A stretch of 64,000 bases of DNA from Corella eumyota (Eukaryota > Chordata > Ascidiacea > Phlebobranchia > Corellidae): NCBI GenBank assembly GCA_963082875.1, contig OY720097.1, positions 17,740,501 through 17,804,500 on the forward strand. Direction: 5' to 3'. This document shows, in pieces, positions 1 through 10,159 of the stretch (position 1 is the first letter of the stretch; every line of letters begins with the position of its first letter). The notes beneath the pieces are model-generated. The model saw only the letters and a list, made by a program, of their open reading frames with translations. It was not told where the DNA came from and did no database searches. Both the position numbers and the translations under genes were made by a program.

Positions 1-2622
1 CGATGCTGTATCTGCATGTGGGATATGTAAAAGCAAGTTCAACCAGATTAGAAGAAGGCATCATTGCAGGTTTTTTAATTTTCTATGTTAAAAAATATGT
101 TAAAAACTTCGATCCGTACTCAAAACATCGGAAATTTGAAACTACTAGAGATTAATCATATTTAATAAACCGATTCGTTACATATATGCACCTGAATTGT
201 AAAAAGGGTTACGTAATATGAGTACGAATCAACTTGAACCCAAGTAAAAAAACCCTTGGCGCATCAACCTGAGTACGGATCGACTGGCAAGCACATATTT
301 AAATCCAAAAAATTTAAACCTTATATTTTTTTAATATTATAAAGGTGTTGTGGAGAGGTTTATTGTAACAAATGTTGTATGGAGAAAGTTCCTCTTCCAC
401 AGTATGAGTTGGAGCAGCCAGAGAGAGTTTGCAATAGATGTGTTCCTGTGTCCTCATGTGTGACCATGGGATACTCAAATGATCAAGTATCGTCATCTAT
501 GTTTTTTTGGCTTAACAAAAGTTGTAAAACTATAATAAAATAAATGGCCTTATTTACTAATTTAAAAAAATTTTGTTATAATTCCAAACTTTTAGAATTT
601 TCTACTAAATTTTAATAAATTTTGTTTAATTTCAAGTCATTTCATTTACGATCACTTTCTGGATTATCTACACATTGTAGGGACAAACCATCATCGGTTA
701 TTGCACTAGGTGGGGCTCACACACTTGTGTTTCTTGCAAAGAAAAAATCGTCAATGGACATAAATGCATTAGTAGGCAGAATGTTTGAATACTTTGATAA
801 TAAAAAAGAGTGGCATTTAAATCGAATTTATGTTTAAAGCATTTTTTCTGTTTTTTAGCTTTCTTCTTTTTTTTACTAAAATGTGATTTAAATATCTGAA
901 AAATCTTTAATTTGTTGCATTTTAGACTTACATTGCAAATAGTTTGCACTCCCTATCAAGGTATTCAAGTTTAATTCCGTGGTTGTCCCAAATTGGGGTT
1001 CTGTCTGCAATAAGTCACATCCTTTCTGCATCAGCAAACGCAACTTCCAAAGATACTGAATTATTGGTTATCGATGCATTGGGGGCATTAAGGATATTTG
1101 CAAAAACCAGTGATGCTCTGAAAGTTGAAGGTAATAAGTGGTCTCAATAGATTCTAAGTAGAATTAAAATTAACATCAAAATAATATTTTATTATTAACA
1201 TTGTAACAAAAATGTCAACTCATACATCCATTTTTTTAAAGTTTGACTTATTTAAATTTTTAGCTATTGACAATGGCTGTCTTCCTGCAATCCTGACTTT
1301 GTGTAATTATGAAAGTCCAAGCATATCACTTACTGCTACCACAACACTCTGCTTATTGGCTGAATGTCCGCAAAATCATTACAGAATAATTAATCAGGAA
1401 AATGCAATAAGATCAATGCTTCTTAAAATTACTGGGTCTTCTGATGAACAGGTACTAGTTTCAGTGTTTTGAGAAGTGTTTTTTTTTCAAGTACTTACAT
1501 TTAGTTACCTGCTATGCAAACCCCGTTTTGATCAACAATTAGTAACATATATTATTAATATTGTTTAGGTTACAGAACATGTGCTTAGAATACTTGTTGC
1601 TTTGTCATCTGGTAACAATGATGTAAAACACACGTAAGTATAACAACAACTTTAATAATCAATTTTTTTATTTTAAAAAGATGTTTTTTTTTTAATTTTA
1701 TGTTTGTTTTTAACAGTATATCATCAGAGGATGCCTCTTGTGGTAGTGTTATTTCTAAAGCATTGGAATCAAGACCCCGCAACCAACAAATAACTGCAAG
1801 TGCAGCCAGTCTTATTGCAAATCTAGCTACCAACGATAGAGATCAGGTAATTCTTTAGAAAACTATAAAGTTATCACATATTTTCATGTGTAATTATAGT
1901 ATCACTCTATTGTCAATATTTGTTTAACAACATATTTCTTTTTAGTGTCTGCTATGATGTGTACTTAATTGTTTTTATAAGCTAGCTAATAAAACAAGGG
2001 GCGGTATTTTAACTTTTTACAAAAATTTGAAAAAAAATATTTCTGCAGGTACTTCTTCAAAATGGTTTACATGCAGTTTTATCAAGTCTACGTAAAGTAT
2101 ATCCTGATTATGTGACTGTACAACTTGTTAGGGCTGTTGCTAACTTCTCAGTACATGTTGGGCATGCCACTATAATGGTATGTTTTTTTGTTTTGATTTA
2201 TATTTTACTGGCAGAAAAATTATTTTTGATATATCTGTAAAAATTTTTGAAAAAAACTCTAAATATTTACGTATTCTGGTTGTGTGCAAATTTAGTTTTT
2301 AATTGTTTATTTTGTAGCTCTCTAATATGCCAAATATTGTCAAATTTCTTAACAACAAAGAATCAAAAGTGACTATTTATGCGGTTCGCTGTATAACCAA
2401 TCTTTTAACTCATCGAAATAAGGAAACTATCACTACTTTGTGCAGGTATTATCTTCTCCTAATATTTAACTATTTTTTTTGGTAAATTCACAAAACTAAT
2501 TGATATATTGTTTCAGAAATGGGGTGCAAGACTACCTGATGCGTTTAACAGAAATTGATAATGTTATGACAAATCTTTCGGAAGCCTTAAAAAATGCATC
2601 GCCTTCTGTGATGTCTACTTAA
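1..2622 (+). CDS. FYVE zinc finger plus armadillo-repeat protein (3' part, about 10 exons)
   Basis: The 5' end lies outside the window. The first exon (to 69) and the second (from 345) join across an R codon to give a FYVE finger: CGIC, then RRRHHCRCCG, then paired cysteines and RVCNRC, so all eight zinc ligands and the basic patch that binds phosphatidylinositol 3-phosphate are present. Later exons (about 637-832, 935-1130, 1263-1452, 1570-1634, 1717-1846, 2050-2179, 2318-2446, 2517-2622) encode helical repeats of armadillo type, with phrases such as LLVIDALGALRIFA, SLIANLATNDRDQ and IYAVRCITNLLTHRN. The protein ends SPSVMST. Expected role: an endosomal (PI3P-bound) scaffold. I do not recognise a named vertebrate orthologue with this order of domains. 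The junction between the FYVE exon (near 498) and the next exon is the least certain. Confidence 0.75.
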
Positions 2623-3037
2623 TAGAAGTTGTGTTGTTTTCAATGTAGTTTTATATATTTTTTGATTGTAGATATACCTTGTAACTATTAATGAACTTCC
2701 AAAATTAAAGTGCAATTTTGTTTAATATTTTTATTTGCTATCTACATCATATTATAATTTTAATGTGCAATTGTTTTAATTTAGCAGGGTTTGAAGTGTT
2801 TTTATTTGATTCGTTATGTAAAAATCAGTATTTACCTTTCAATTTTACATTATTTTACAATCCCATTTTTATACTTTCTTGTATATGTATTTGATTCAGT
2901 TGTGCAATTTATTCCAACTCGTTGATTTTTTACAATAAATCCAAATTTTTAATTTAAAAGTTGCTTAAAATTCTACTGTAAGTCATGTGTAAGTTAGAAC
3001 ACTGCCTCACTAAAACGATAACATAAACAAATAAAGC
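2623..3037. other. Short gap between the FYVE-ARM gene and ABHD14
   Basis: This AT-rich stretch holds the 3' UTR of the upstream gene, with an AATAAA signal at 2934-2939 only about 100 bases before the next start codon. I see no coding potential. The tight same-strand spacing suits read-through transcription with trans-splicing. Confidence 0.5.
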
Positions 3038-3990
3038 ATGGCGGCAACAAAAGTAAGTAAAGGAAAGGTATTGATAAACGGAATAAACGTTTTTTATCGA
3101 TCGGTTGGTGAAAGTGGCATTAAAACTAACCGTGGAAATGTGTTACTTCTTCATGGAATGCGATTTTCGTCCGCTAACTGGGAAGAAATCAACACGTTGA
3201 CTAATTTAGCGTCATGGAATTACTACGCTGTTGCAGTCGATTTACCAGGTTTTTTTGAAACTTTTTTGTCAAATTTGGTTTTGGTTACTATTTAAAATAT
3301 AACAGTATGCATATTTATCTTTCCATAGGTTATGGAAATTCCAAAGACTGCAAAGAAAGGCCGAGCAACACCGCCCAGTTTATACACGAGCTTTGCAAGT
3401 GTTTAAAGTTGGAAAAACCTGTTGTGATAAGCCCATCTATGAGTGGACAATATTCACTCCCTTATCTGCATGGTATATTTGTATTTATTTTACTTTAGTT
3501 AATATTGTAAACTAAAGGTTTTTGCTAATTTTAATTACTTACTGAACAAATGTAATTTAATATCCTCTATATAATATATTAATTGTTTTGTTAATTTTCA
3601 TAGAGTTTGCCAACAATTTAAGAGCTTACATCCCAATTGCTCCTATCGAAACTGGAAAGTTTACTTCCAAACAGTATCAAGCAATTAATGTTCCAACTTT
3701 TATTGTTTATGGTAAACTAAAAGTTTAAAGTACAATTTTATTCCATTTATTAATTTCAGTTTCTAAATTTGCAGTTTATATATAACAAAGTTAAAAGAAG
3801 AAAAAGTTAATTTGGTTAGTGTTACGTTTTAGGAGAGAATGATGCAGTAATGGGAGAACAAAGTCTTCAAAACCTTTCACAAATACCTGGAAACAAGGTT
3901 ACGAAAATGGAAAATGCAGGACATGCATGTTATCTTGATCAAACTGATAAATGGCATGATATTCTGAAGACAATTTTAGATTCAATATAA
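3038..3990 (+). CDS. ABHD14B: ABHD14-type alpha/beta hydrolase (4 exons)
   Basis: Exons 3038-3248, 3329-3472, 3604-3711 and 3833-3990 join in frame into a protein of about 205 residues, close to human ABHD14B (210). Family landmarks as I recall them: LLLHGMRFSSANW (oxyanion-hole HG region), AVDLPGYGNSK, the nucleophile elbow SPSMSGQYSLPYL, VPTFIVYGENDAV with the acid residue, and NAGHACYLD with the catalytic histidine. The human enzyme was first found as a CCG1/TAF1-interacting factor and has been reported to deacetylate protein lysines, passing acetyl to CoA. There is no signal peptide, so it should be cytosolic or nuclear. I cannot separate the ABHD14A and ABHD14B subtypes with certainty; the lack of an N-terminal membrane segment favours B. 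Confidence 0.9.
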
Positions 3991-4191
3991 TAAAACACAG
4001 TGCAGTGTTATTGCTGCTTTATAAATTTAATTTAAATAATCTAATTTCTTTATGTATTATAACTACTATATGTACAGTTATCAATGATGTATCATGATTA
4101 TCTATAATTACGAGTAATAAAGTTCAAATCATTTCATTTGCATTAATTTAAAAAAAAAGAGTTTTAATTACCATTAAAAGTTTACTATCGT

Positions 4192-5579
4192 CTATTTAGA
4201 CACTGAAACAGTTTTAAATTGATCACTTAAAGATTTCATAACATCTCTATGGGATGCTGATCCGCTACTACTACTATTTATTCTCAACTTTGTGTTGTTG
4301 TAATTTTCTTTCACAAAGTTGGCAAATGGATTGGGAGTCCTTTCTTTACCACTGCTGCTTTTGGAAGGATTAAGAACTAATTTCCCTCTGCATCTTCCAC
4401 AAACTTTCTTTGTAACATCAATAGATTTGGAGTGTCTACCAATAGTTGTATCACACCTAAATTTAAAACATATTTATTTACCAATATATATTTCACAGGT
4501 AAATTTATGTATTTAAAAAACATGACTTACTGGGTGCATTGATATATAAACTTATATTCAATATCATAATTATGGCAACGATCGATTGATGGTAATTCTG
4601 GATGGACACGCCTTGCTTTGCTTGCCCATGATTTCCAAAATGGTCCATGACTCTCATTCATATTATTGAGTAACCAAACAGCAGCATGACATAGTTCGTG
4701 AATAAAAGTATCTCTTAATCTATATGCTGAATTAATAACTTTTTCGGATAAAGAAATAGATGCCTCATATTGTTTAGTTATGATACATTTTCCGCATTCA
4801 CTTCTTATGGTCTTTGTGATCCGACGACATTTTGTAACACCCGCTGTTTTGGTTAATCTTTTAGCCCAAATAATTTCCATATCTTTTGGTAGCCTATTGT
4901 CAAATACAGACTCGTTAAAAAGCTTGAACAACTTTTGTGTGAGTTCGGTTTTAGTCTTTTTAAAGTTTTTGCCACTTGTGATTGAATTTGAGACGTCGAG
5001 GGTTGATAAAAAGCAATCTTTCCATTTACAAATAGAATTGTTTCGATTAATTTTTTCAGTGTGAAAAGTTTTAGAAATTATTGTCTTGTTTTTAGGAGTT
5101 TTAAATGAACTTCCTAAGCTCCCTCTGGTTGTTTGAATTTCTCTATTCATTTGAATTGGATTCAAAATCCTTGAAGACAAAGGAACAAAATCTTCCTCTT
5201 CAGAGTCAGAAAATAAAATAATCGGATTCTTCTTCAAAGAGGATGGAGTTTTAAACAAAGTTTTAGAAAAACTATTGTCCTTTTTGTTTAAGTTTTTATT
5301 TACTCTGTCAAGTAAGGAAGGGCAATTTAGAACATCACCATCATCTGATTCACTACTTGATATTAACAACTTTGGGGTTTGAGGATTGAATTTTCTGAAT
5401 TCATTTCCATTATTTTCATCATTTTCATCGGAGTCAAAAAACCTAATTGCTTTTTTTAACTTTGTGTGGTTTTTTGGTTGAAATACATCATCGCTATCAG
5501 ATTCAGAGGAAAATGTTACTATACGGACTGGGGTGCAAGATGATTTTTTGGAAACACTTTTCAATATATTCGGATCCAT
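4192..5579 (-). CDS. GCNA: GCNA/ACRC, SprT-like nuclear protease with acidic tail region (2 exons)
   Basis: Exon 1 (5579-4531) and exon 2 (4456-4192) encode about 437 residues. The N-terminal half is a disordered, Ser/Asp/Glu-rich region with several short hydrophobic runs followed by acid (VRIVTFSSESDSDD, PKLLISSSESDDGD, IILFSDSEEED), which look like SUMO-interacting motifs. The second half is a SprT-like domain with the zinc site HELCHAAVWLL and a third ligand in NESHGPFW. It is followed by a zinc ribbon (YQCTQCDTTIGRHSKS, then CGRCRG). The C-terminal box TPNPFANFVKENY plus HRDVMKSLSDQF is typical of GCNA. Family role: clears DNA-protein crosslinks and protects germline genome stability. 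The gene converges on ABHD14, with 201 bases between stop codons. Confidence 0.88.
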
Positions 5580-5778
5580 TTTTTTAATTTATGTTGATTT
5601 ATATATTTACCAATATTCTGTTACCCGCTGTTATTAAATTATACCCAAGCAAGTCGTCTGTAAATGCGGATAAAAAAGTGTGGGTAAAATACTAACAGGT
5701 AGTGACAGTAAGCCCCTCCTGTGCATGCCAAGGATTTTTTGGTAACGGATTTCCGTCAAAAATTAGTTCAACTTTGAC

Positions 5779-6058
5779 CGGCAGCGTGGTGTAGTGGTAA
5801 GAACACTTGCTACACCACTAATGAGGTCGTGGGTTCAATCCCCACTGCTCTCATGCTGTAGTACCCTTGAGTAAGGCGCTATAAACGGTGTGAACTCCTG
5901 CTGAGCCAGCACTTAATCAGCAGCATAATTATCGGGCAATTATAATCCATAATATCCCAAACTGCCACAGGCAACTCAAGACTGGGTCGGAGTAACTGAT
6001 GTTACTCTATGTTTAAGTCGCGCATTCGACTTTCCCACATCGAGGATAAAGAAATATA
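5779..6058 (+). mobile_element. tRNA-derived SINE, full-length-looking copy
   Basis: The head is tRNA-like: a box A of the form TGGTGTAGTGG at 5787-5797 and a box B GGTTCAATCC at 5832-5841, spaced as in tRNA genes. Downstream is a non-tRNA body with a short segment (about 5855-5885) reading TACCCTTGAGTAAGGCGC, then a tail ending CCCACATCGAGGATAAA before A-rich DNA. Two more copies occur here (49939-50204 and 54878-54984, both minus), which proves it is a repeat family. It may match the Ciona SINE described as Cics-1, but I recall only the name and not the sequence. I found no clear target-site duplication for this copy. Confidence 0.85.
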
Positions 6059-6305
6059 CAAAAAAAACTTAAAACTTCTTTATCAGTCTATCTGGCTACT
6101 AAAAAGGCAATGCAACAACATGTCCTTTCTCTGATTTGTTATTCTCTGTAACTTTAAAATTTGCAAAATCTTAATTCTGGGATTTTAAGCTGGAAGACGA
6201 CAAAAAAACGATAGAATTAAAGTTAAAGCCAAAAAAAATTTAAATTCCCGCGTATTGGGCTTGATGCCGCCCACTAGCGGAGATCAAAATTTGGTTTTTA
6301 TTTGC

Positions 6306-6313
6306 TCACGTGA
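6306..6313. promoter_or_regulatory. CLEAR-type E-box (TCACGTGA) upstream of GLMP
   Basis: A perfect 8-base palindrome, TCACGTGA, lies about 140 bases before the GLMP start codon. It is the core of the CLEAR motif (GTCACGTGAC) through which TFEB/MITF-family factors switch on lysosomal genes. Since GLMP is a lysosomal membrane protein, the site is plausible; this remains an inference from motif and position. Confidence 0.5.
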
Positions 6314-6449
6314 TTGTTTACAAATAAGCGCCAACTAACGACCAAAAAAAAAAAACAAGCAGTTTTAATAAACAAGTTGCCGACGAAAGACAAAAGGCTC
6401 TTTCATATGACCAGAAACATAAAAAAACGTGCGAATAAATTAGTTTAGA

Positions 6450-8641
6450 ATGAAATTATGTTTATTAGTTGTTTTATTACTGAACATTTATTATGTTCCA
6501 ACTGCATACTGTAGAAACGTAAGTGTATAAGTAAACGGTGTAATTATTTTAATTTTAGTAACTTAATAAACTTTATTACACTGAAATTATTAATTCAAAA
6601 GATATCCATTTTTTAGTATTTACTTTTCCAATATATTATAAATTTGCACAAAAACTAACTATCAAGTAAAAGTGTAAATGCCTAAATGTGCCCTTAAAAA
6701 AAATTAAATCGTTATAGATAACTATTCAACTAAATCCTGGTTGGTCAAATAAAGTAAAAGGTCAAAAAAATGGAGATGTTTTATATGCTAGATCACAGGT
6801 AATTTTATAAATTTTTAACATTTTTAAGTATCTTGATAAATATCAACTTTATAAGTGTATTAATTTCCATTATCTTGCCTAAATAATGTTAATAAAATTA
6901 CTACTCTTTGTTTTCTATAACAGGGTGAGAACGATTGTTTACATTATATTTGGTCGACTGTTGGTCCATCGTTACCAACATTTATGTTAGTTCGTAGCAA
7001 CTCAACTGCAAACCTACATATAAATTGGTCTAATTTTCTTTCCCACTTCTCCAACAAGAGTGTTGAAGGATCAGTTGATATTGTGGGGGGAAATGTCTTA
7101 GAAAGTGCTGTGCATGTTTTTAACCAAGTAAATATTCATTTATATCAATCTTATGTTTAAAATTTATTTACTAGTAATTGTTTATGGTGAATGAATTCAT
7201 CTTAATTTAAAATCCCTTATTGTTTATTACAGCTTATTGAATATAATGATACAAACAATGACGTTGATGTAAAAAGTGGAACAAACAAAACGTATTTTGA
7301 TCTGACTAGGTTTAAATGGAATATTAATGTAACCAATAAAATTGTTCTTATACAGGTAAGTTAAAAACCCAATTTTCATACTTTTACGAAGGTATCATAA
7401 GTTTTTTAAATTTTTTTTTAATTTGTAAAACAGGGAAAAACGACTGCCTATCCAAAATCATTTAAAACGAATAGCAGTATAGACATAAAGCTTGTACCTT
7501 ATAATCTTAATGGAAGACAAACTCAACTACCAAGACTTGCCTACAATGATTTATCATTAGGAGTTGAAGTTGTAATTAATAATGTAACCTCAACATTGAA
7601 AGGATCAAGGTTATTTTTATTCCTTTGTGAAACGATTTTCTGATAGAAATTTTTTTTCATAAACATATTACGAAAAATAATTTTTTTACAGATTCGTTAT
7701 TAATTTTATTGCATTCAATCCTGGAAATTCAAGTTATCACAACACTCCAATCAGTGATGATAATCAAGTCGTTTTGGTAAAAAAAGCCACAATAGATGAT
7801 GAGTACTGTCCTGCTGTCTTCTCAACACAACAAATGCTGTGGCAAAAAGGAGGAAATCATAATAATTATTGGCAGTGGCGATCAGTACGTAACATAAAAA
7901 ATTATTTTTAAACTTTGTACACAAAATGCTGGTGGTAAATAATATTTAAAACTGAATTATCCTAATTCGTTTGATGCATGTATTATATGATTAATCTACA
8001 AACTTTACTAAGCTTGTTTGTTGTATAAATGTAGGTTTGTTATACCAGCAAAGCAAGAAGTTCAACGTCTGCAACTGACATAAAAGCTTCCCAATTAAGC
8101 TTCACTAAAACTTCAAGTTCAGGTTAATTTTTTTGGCTGTTTAAATAATAGGAACTTTCGAATTTGTAAAAAAATAAATTATCATTTCCACAACTTAGGT
8201 GTGTTAGAAAATCGAATCTTGATAGCATATTATAGTGAGAAAGTGTTAAAAAAAGTTGATGTCATGGGAACAAATATTTCATTTGGTAAACCTGACGATG
8301 GATACTATACTGCTACCAATTATCTTAGCTGGTAATTTAAATGTAGACAATACAATAAATTTAACTTTTTGCACTAAAATGTTTAATATTTTGACATGAA
8401 ATTATGTTAATTTTGGTTTTTAGAAAAAATAATAAATTAATTTTTTTTTAGGACATCTGTTATAGGATTTGGTGTAGCACCTTCAGATAGTTATTCCCTG
8501 ACTGTAATAATAATTATTTTTGCTGGAATCGGCTGTCCAGTTATTATTATATTACTCGGAGTGGTTTTTATGCTGCATCGAAAAATAAAGCAAAAAAATG
8601 TTAAAGTCACTAATAGATATGGTTATGAACCCATTGGCTAA
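6450..8641 (+). CDS. GLMP: GLMP, glycosylated lysosomal membrane protein (9 exons)
   Basis: Nine exons (about 6450-6519, 6719-6799, 6925-7127, 7233-7356, 7435-7607, 7692-7884, 8035-8122, 8199-8332, 8452-8641) give a type I membrane protein of about 400 residues. It starts with a cleavable signal peptide (MKLCLLVVLLLNIYYVPTA). The lumenal part is rich in N-glycosylation sequons (NST, NWS, NKS, NDT, NNT, NVT). Matches to human GLMP/NCU-G1 include LHYIWSTVGPS, NINVTNK, ATIDDEYCPAVF and NYLSW. One transmembrane helix (LTVIIIIFAGIGCPVIIILL) is followed by a short basic tail ending NRYGYEPIG, which carries a tyrosine-based sorting signal (YEPI). In vertebrates GLMP is the accessory subunit that protects the lysosomal transporter MFSD1. 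Confidence 0.92.
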
Positions 8642-10159
8642 AGTTTCTTAACAAACTATGAGTCATACCTTCTTGCCTATTAAACATATATGTGATTATT
8701 TATCTATTGTATTTTTATGAAAACTTTCTTAATTCCTCTATACGCACTTTCAAAAAATGCATCGGTCCATTAAAGCCTTAGCTAAACATATATTCTCATT
8801 AATTATTGTATAATTAATAACTAATAATTTATGCGTTTTTTATTACTGTGAAATTTTTAAATAAAATGATTTATCACATTAAGGTGTATTTCTTAAGATA
8901 GTTTTGGCTTAGCCTATATTGCATAACATGAGCTAGTAACCATTCATTTTAACCTTAAAAATTAATAAAATCAAAAATAGGTTTAAACAATCTGTAAGTA
9001 TACTGTCCTTTTTTATTTATTTTTTCAACTGTTATTTTATTGATATTAATAGCCAAGCAAAATCCGCATTAAATGACATTTAAGGGAACTTTATTGAATA
9101 TAAAGTAAATGACTGTAAACAACAAACAAGACCGGTATTTGCATTTGACTCGATATGGGTCACATGATCCCCTGGAAACAAAGGGCAAAAAGAAGATTCA
9201 CAGTTGATAATAAAAAACAACGTGTAAAAGAAACAAAAAAACAGGATTTTGTTCCGATATAAAAGTCATAAAGTTGGAAAAGGTAGCAACAGCACCAGTG
9301 TGTGTGGGTAGAAGACCTGCTAATGTGTGTAGGTAACTAGCTAGCTTACAACATGATTGATGTCCGGGGTATGGCTCTTAAAGGATAAAAAACTGCAATA
9401 AAAAAAACAAAGCGCAACTAAAAAGTATGGTTGTGCCAAAGTTTCGGACATATTGCCGAAAACAGGAGATTGCTTCACTCGTACTTAGGAAAGAACCATA
9501 ACAAATTCCTCTGAAAAAAAATAAATAAAAAATGTGTTAATATTTTATACAAGTGTAAAGTTATTTTTAGTTTAATTGCAGTGGTTTACATTTTGTCCAA
9601 ATTTAAATTTAACATTTTTTATTAAATTTTAGTTGGTATTTACCATTACTTTTTTAGTTGGTATTTTACCGTTTTTGTTTTTTGTTTTTTTTTTGAAAAG
9701 AATTTAAGAAATTTTGATCAAAATCCTGCATTACTGAAGTCCATGCCATCCTTTGTCAAATTAACTCTTACAATCAACAAATTAAAATTTGGTAGTTGTG
9801 TTATCTGCAAACTTTTCTTGCATAACAAACTTAATTTTGTAAAAATTTAAAATTTAATTTTTAAATTTGTCAAAATTCATATTTTTGTTCACAGCTTTAA
9901 TTTGTTGTAAATTTTTGAGTGGCAGTTAAGTTGGTGCAGTGGACTTCACAAAAACAAAAATATAAAATAACATTAAAATCACATTTACAAATACAATAAA
10001 ATAACAGTTATCACCAAACATGATCGTCAGATATAAAAGTTGCCTAAATTTAGAAATCAAATCTAGACCAACCAAAAAGAAACTCTTTTCAAGAGTTTTG
10101 AAAATTTCATTTCTTTTTTTTCGATTAAAAATTTTGGCCAAAAAATAAAGAAGGTTCTT
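8642..10159. other. Convergent 3' UTRs of GLMP (+) and SYNCRIP (-)
   Basis: GLMP probably ends after AATAAA at 8860-8865. On the minus strand an AATAAA (plus-strand TTTATT at 9090-9095) would end the SYNCRIP transcript, giving that gene a 3' UTR of about 1.1 kb. Bases 9110-9500 are richer in G+C than their surroundings and are preceded, on the minus strand, by a pyrimidine tract and AG near 9510. No open frame of note is present. Confidence 0.5.
9090..9095 (-). terminator. Poly(A) signal for SYNCRIP
   Basis: Minus-strand AATAAA, the first clear signal downstream of a 1.1-kb UTR-like stretch, at the edge of the GC-richer block. The next gene beyond it (GLMP) is on the other strand. Confidence 0.5.

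Larger units (their letters stand above)
5580..6449. other. Divergent promoter region of GCNA and GLMP, with a SINE inside
   Basis: Apart from the SINE at 5779-6058, this region contains the 5' flanks of two head-to-head genes. The GLMP-proximal part (6240-6320) is richer in CpG and holds a TCACGTGA palindrome. No further gene is seen. Confidence 0.5.

Noticed and set aside
5787-5850. tRNA-like box A and box B, possible tRNA gene
   Set aside because: The sequence does not fold into a full cloverleaf by eye, continues into a long non-tRNA body and recurs at two other places; it is the head of a SINE.
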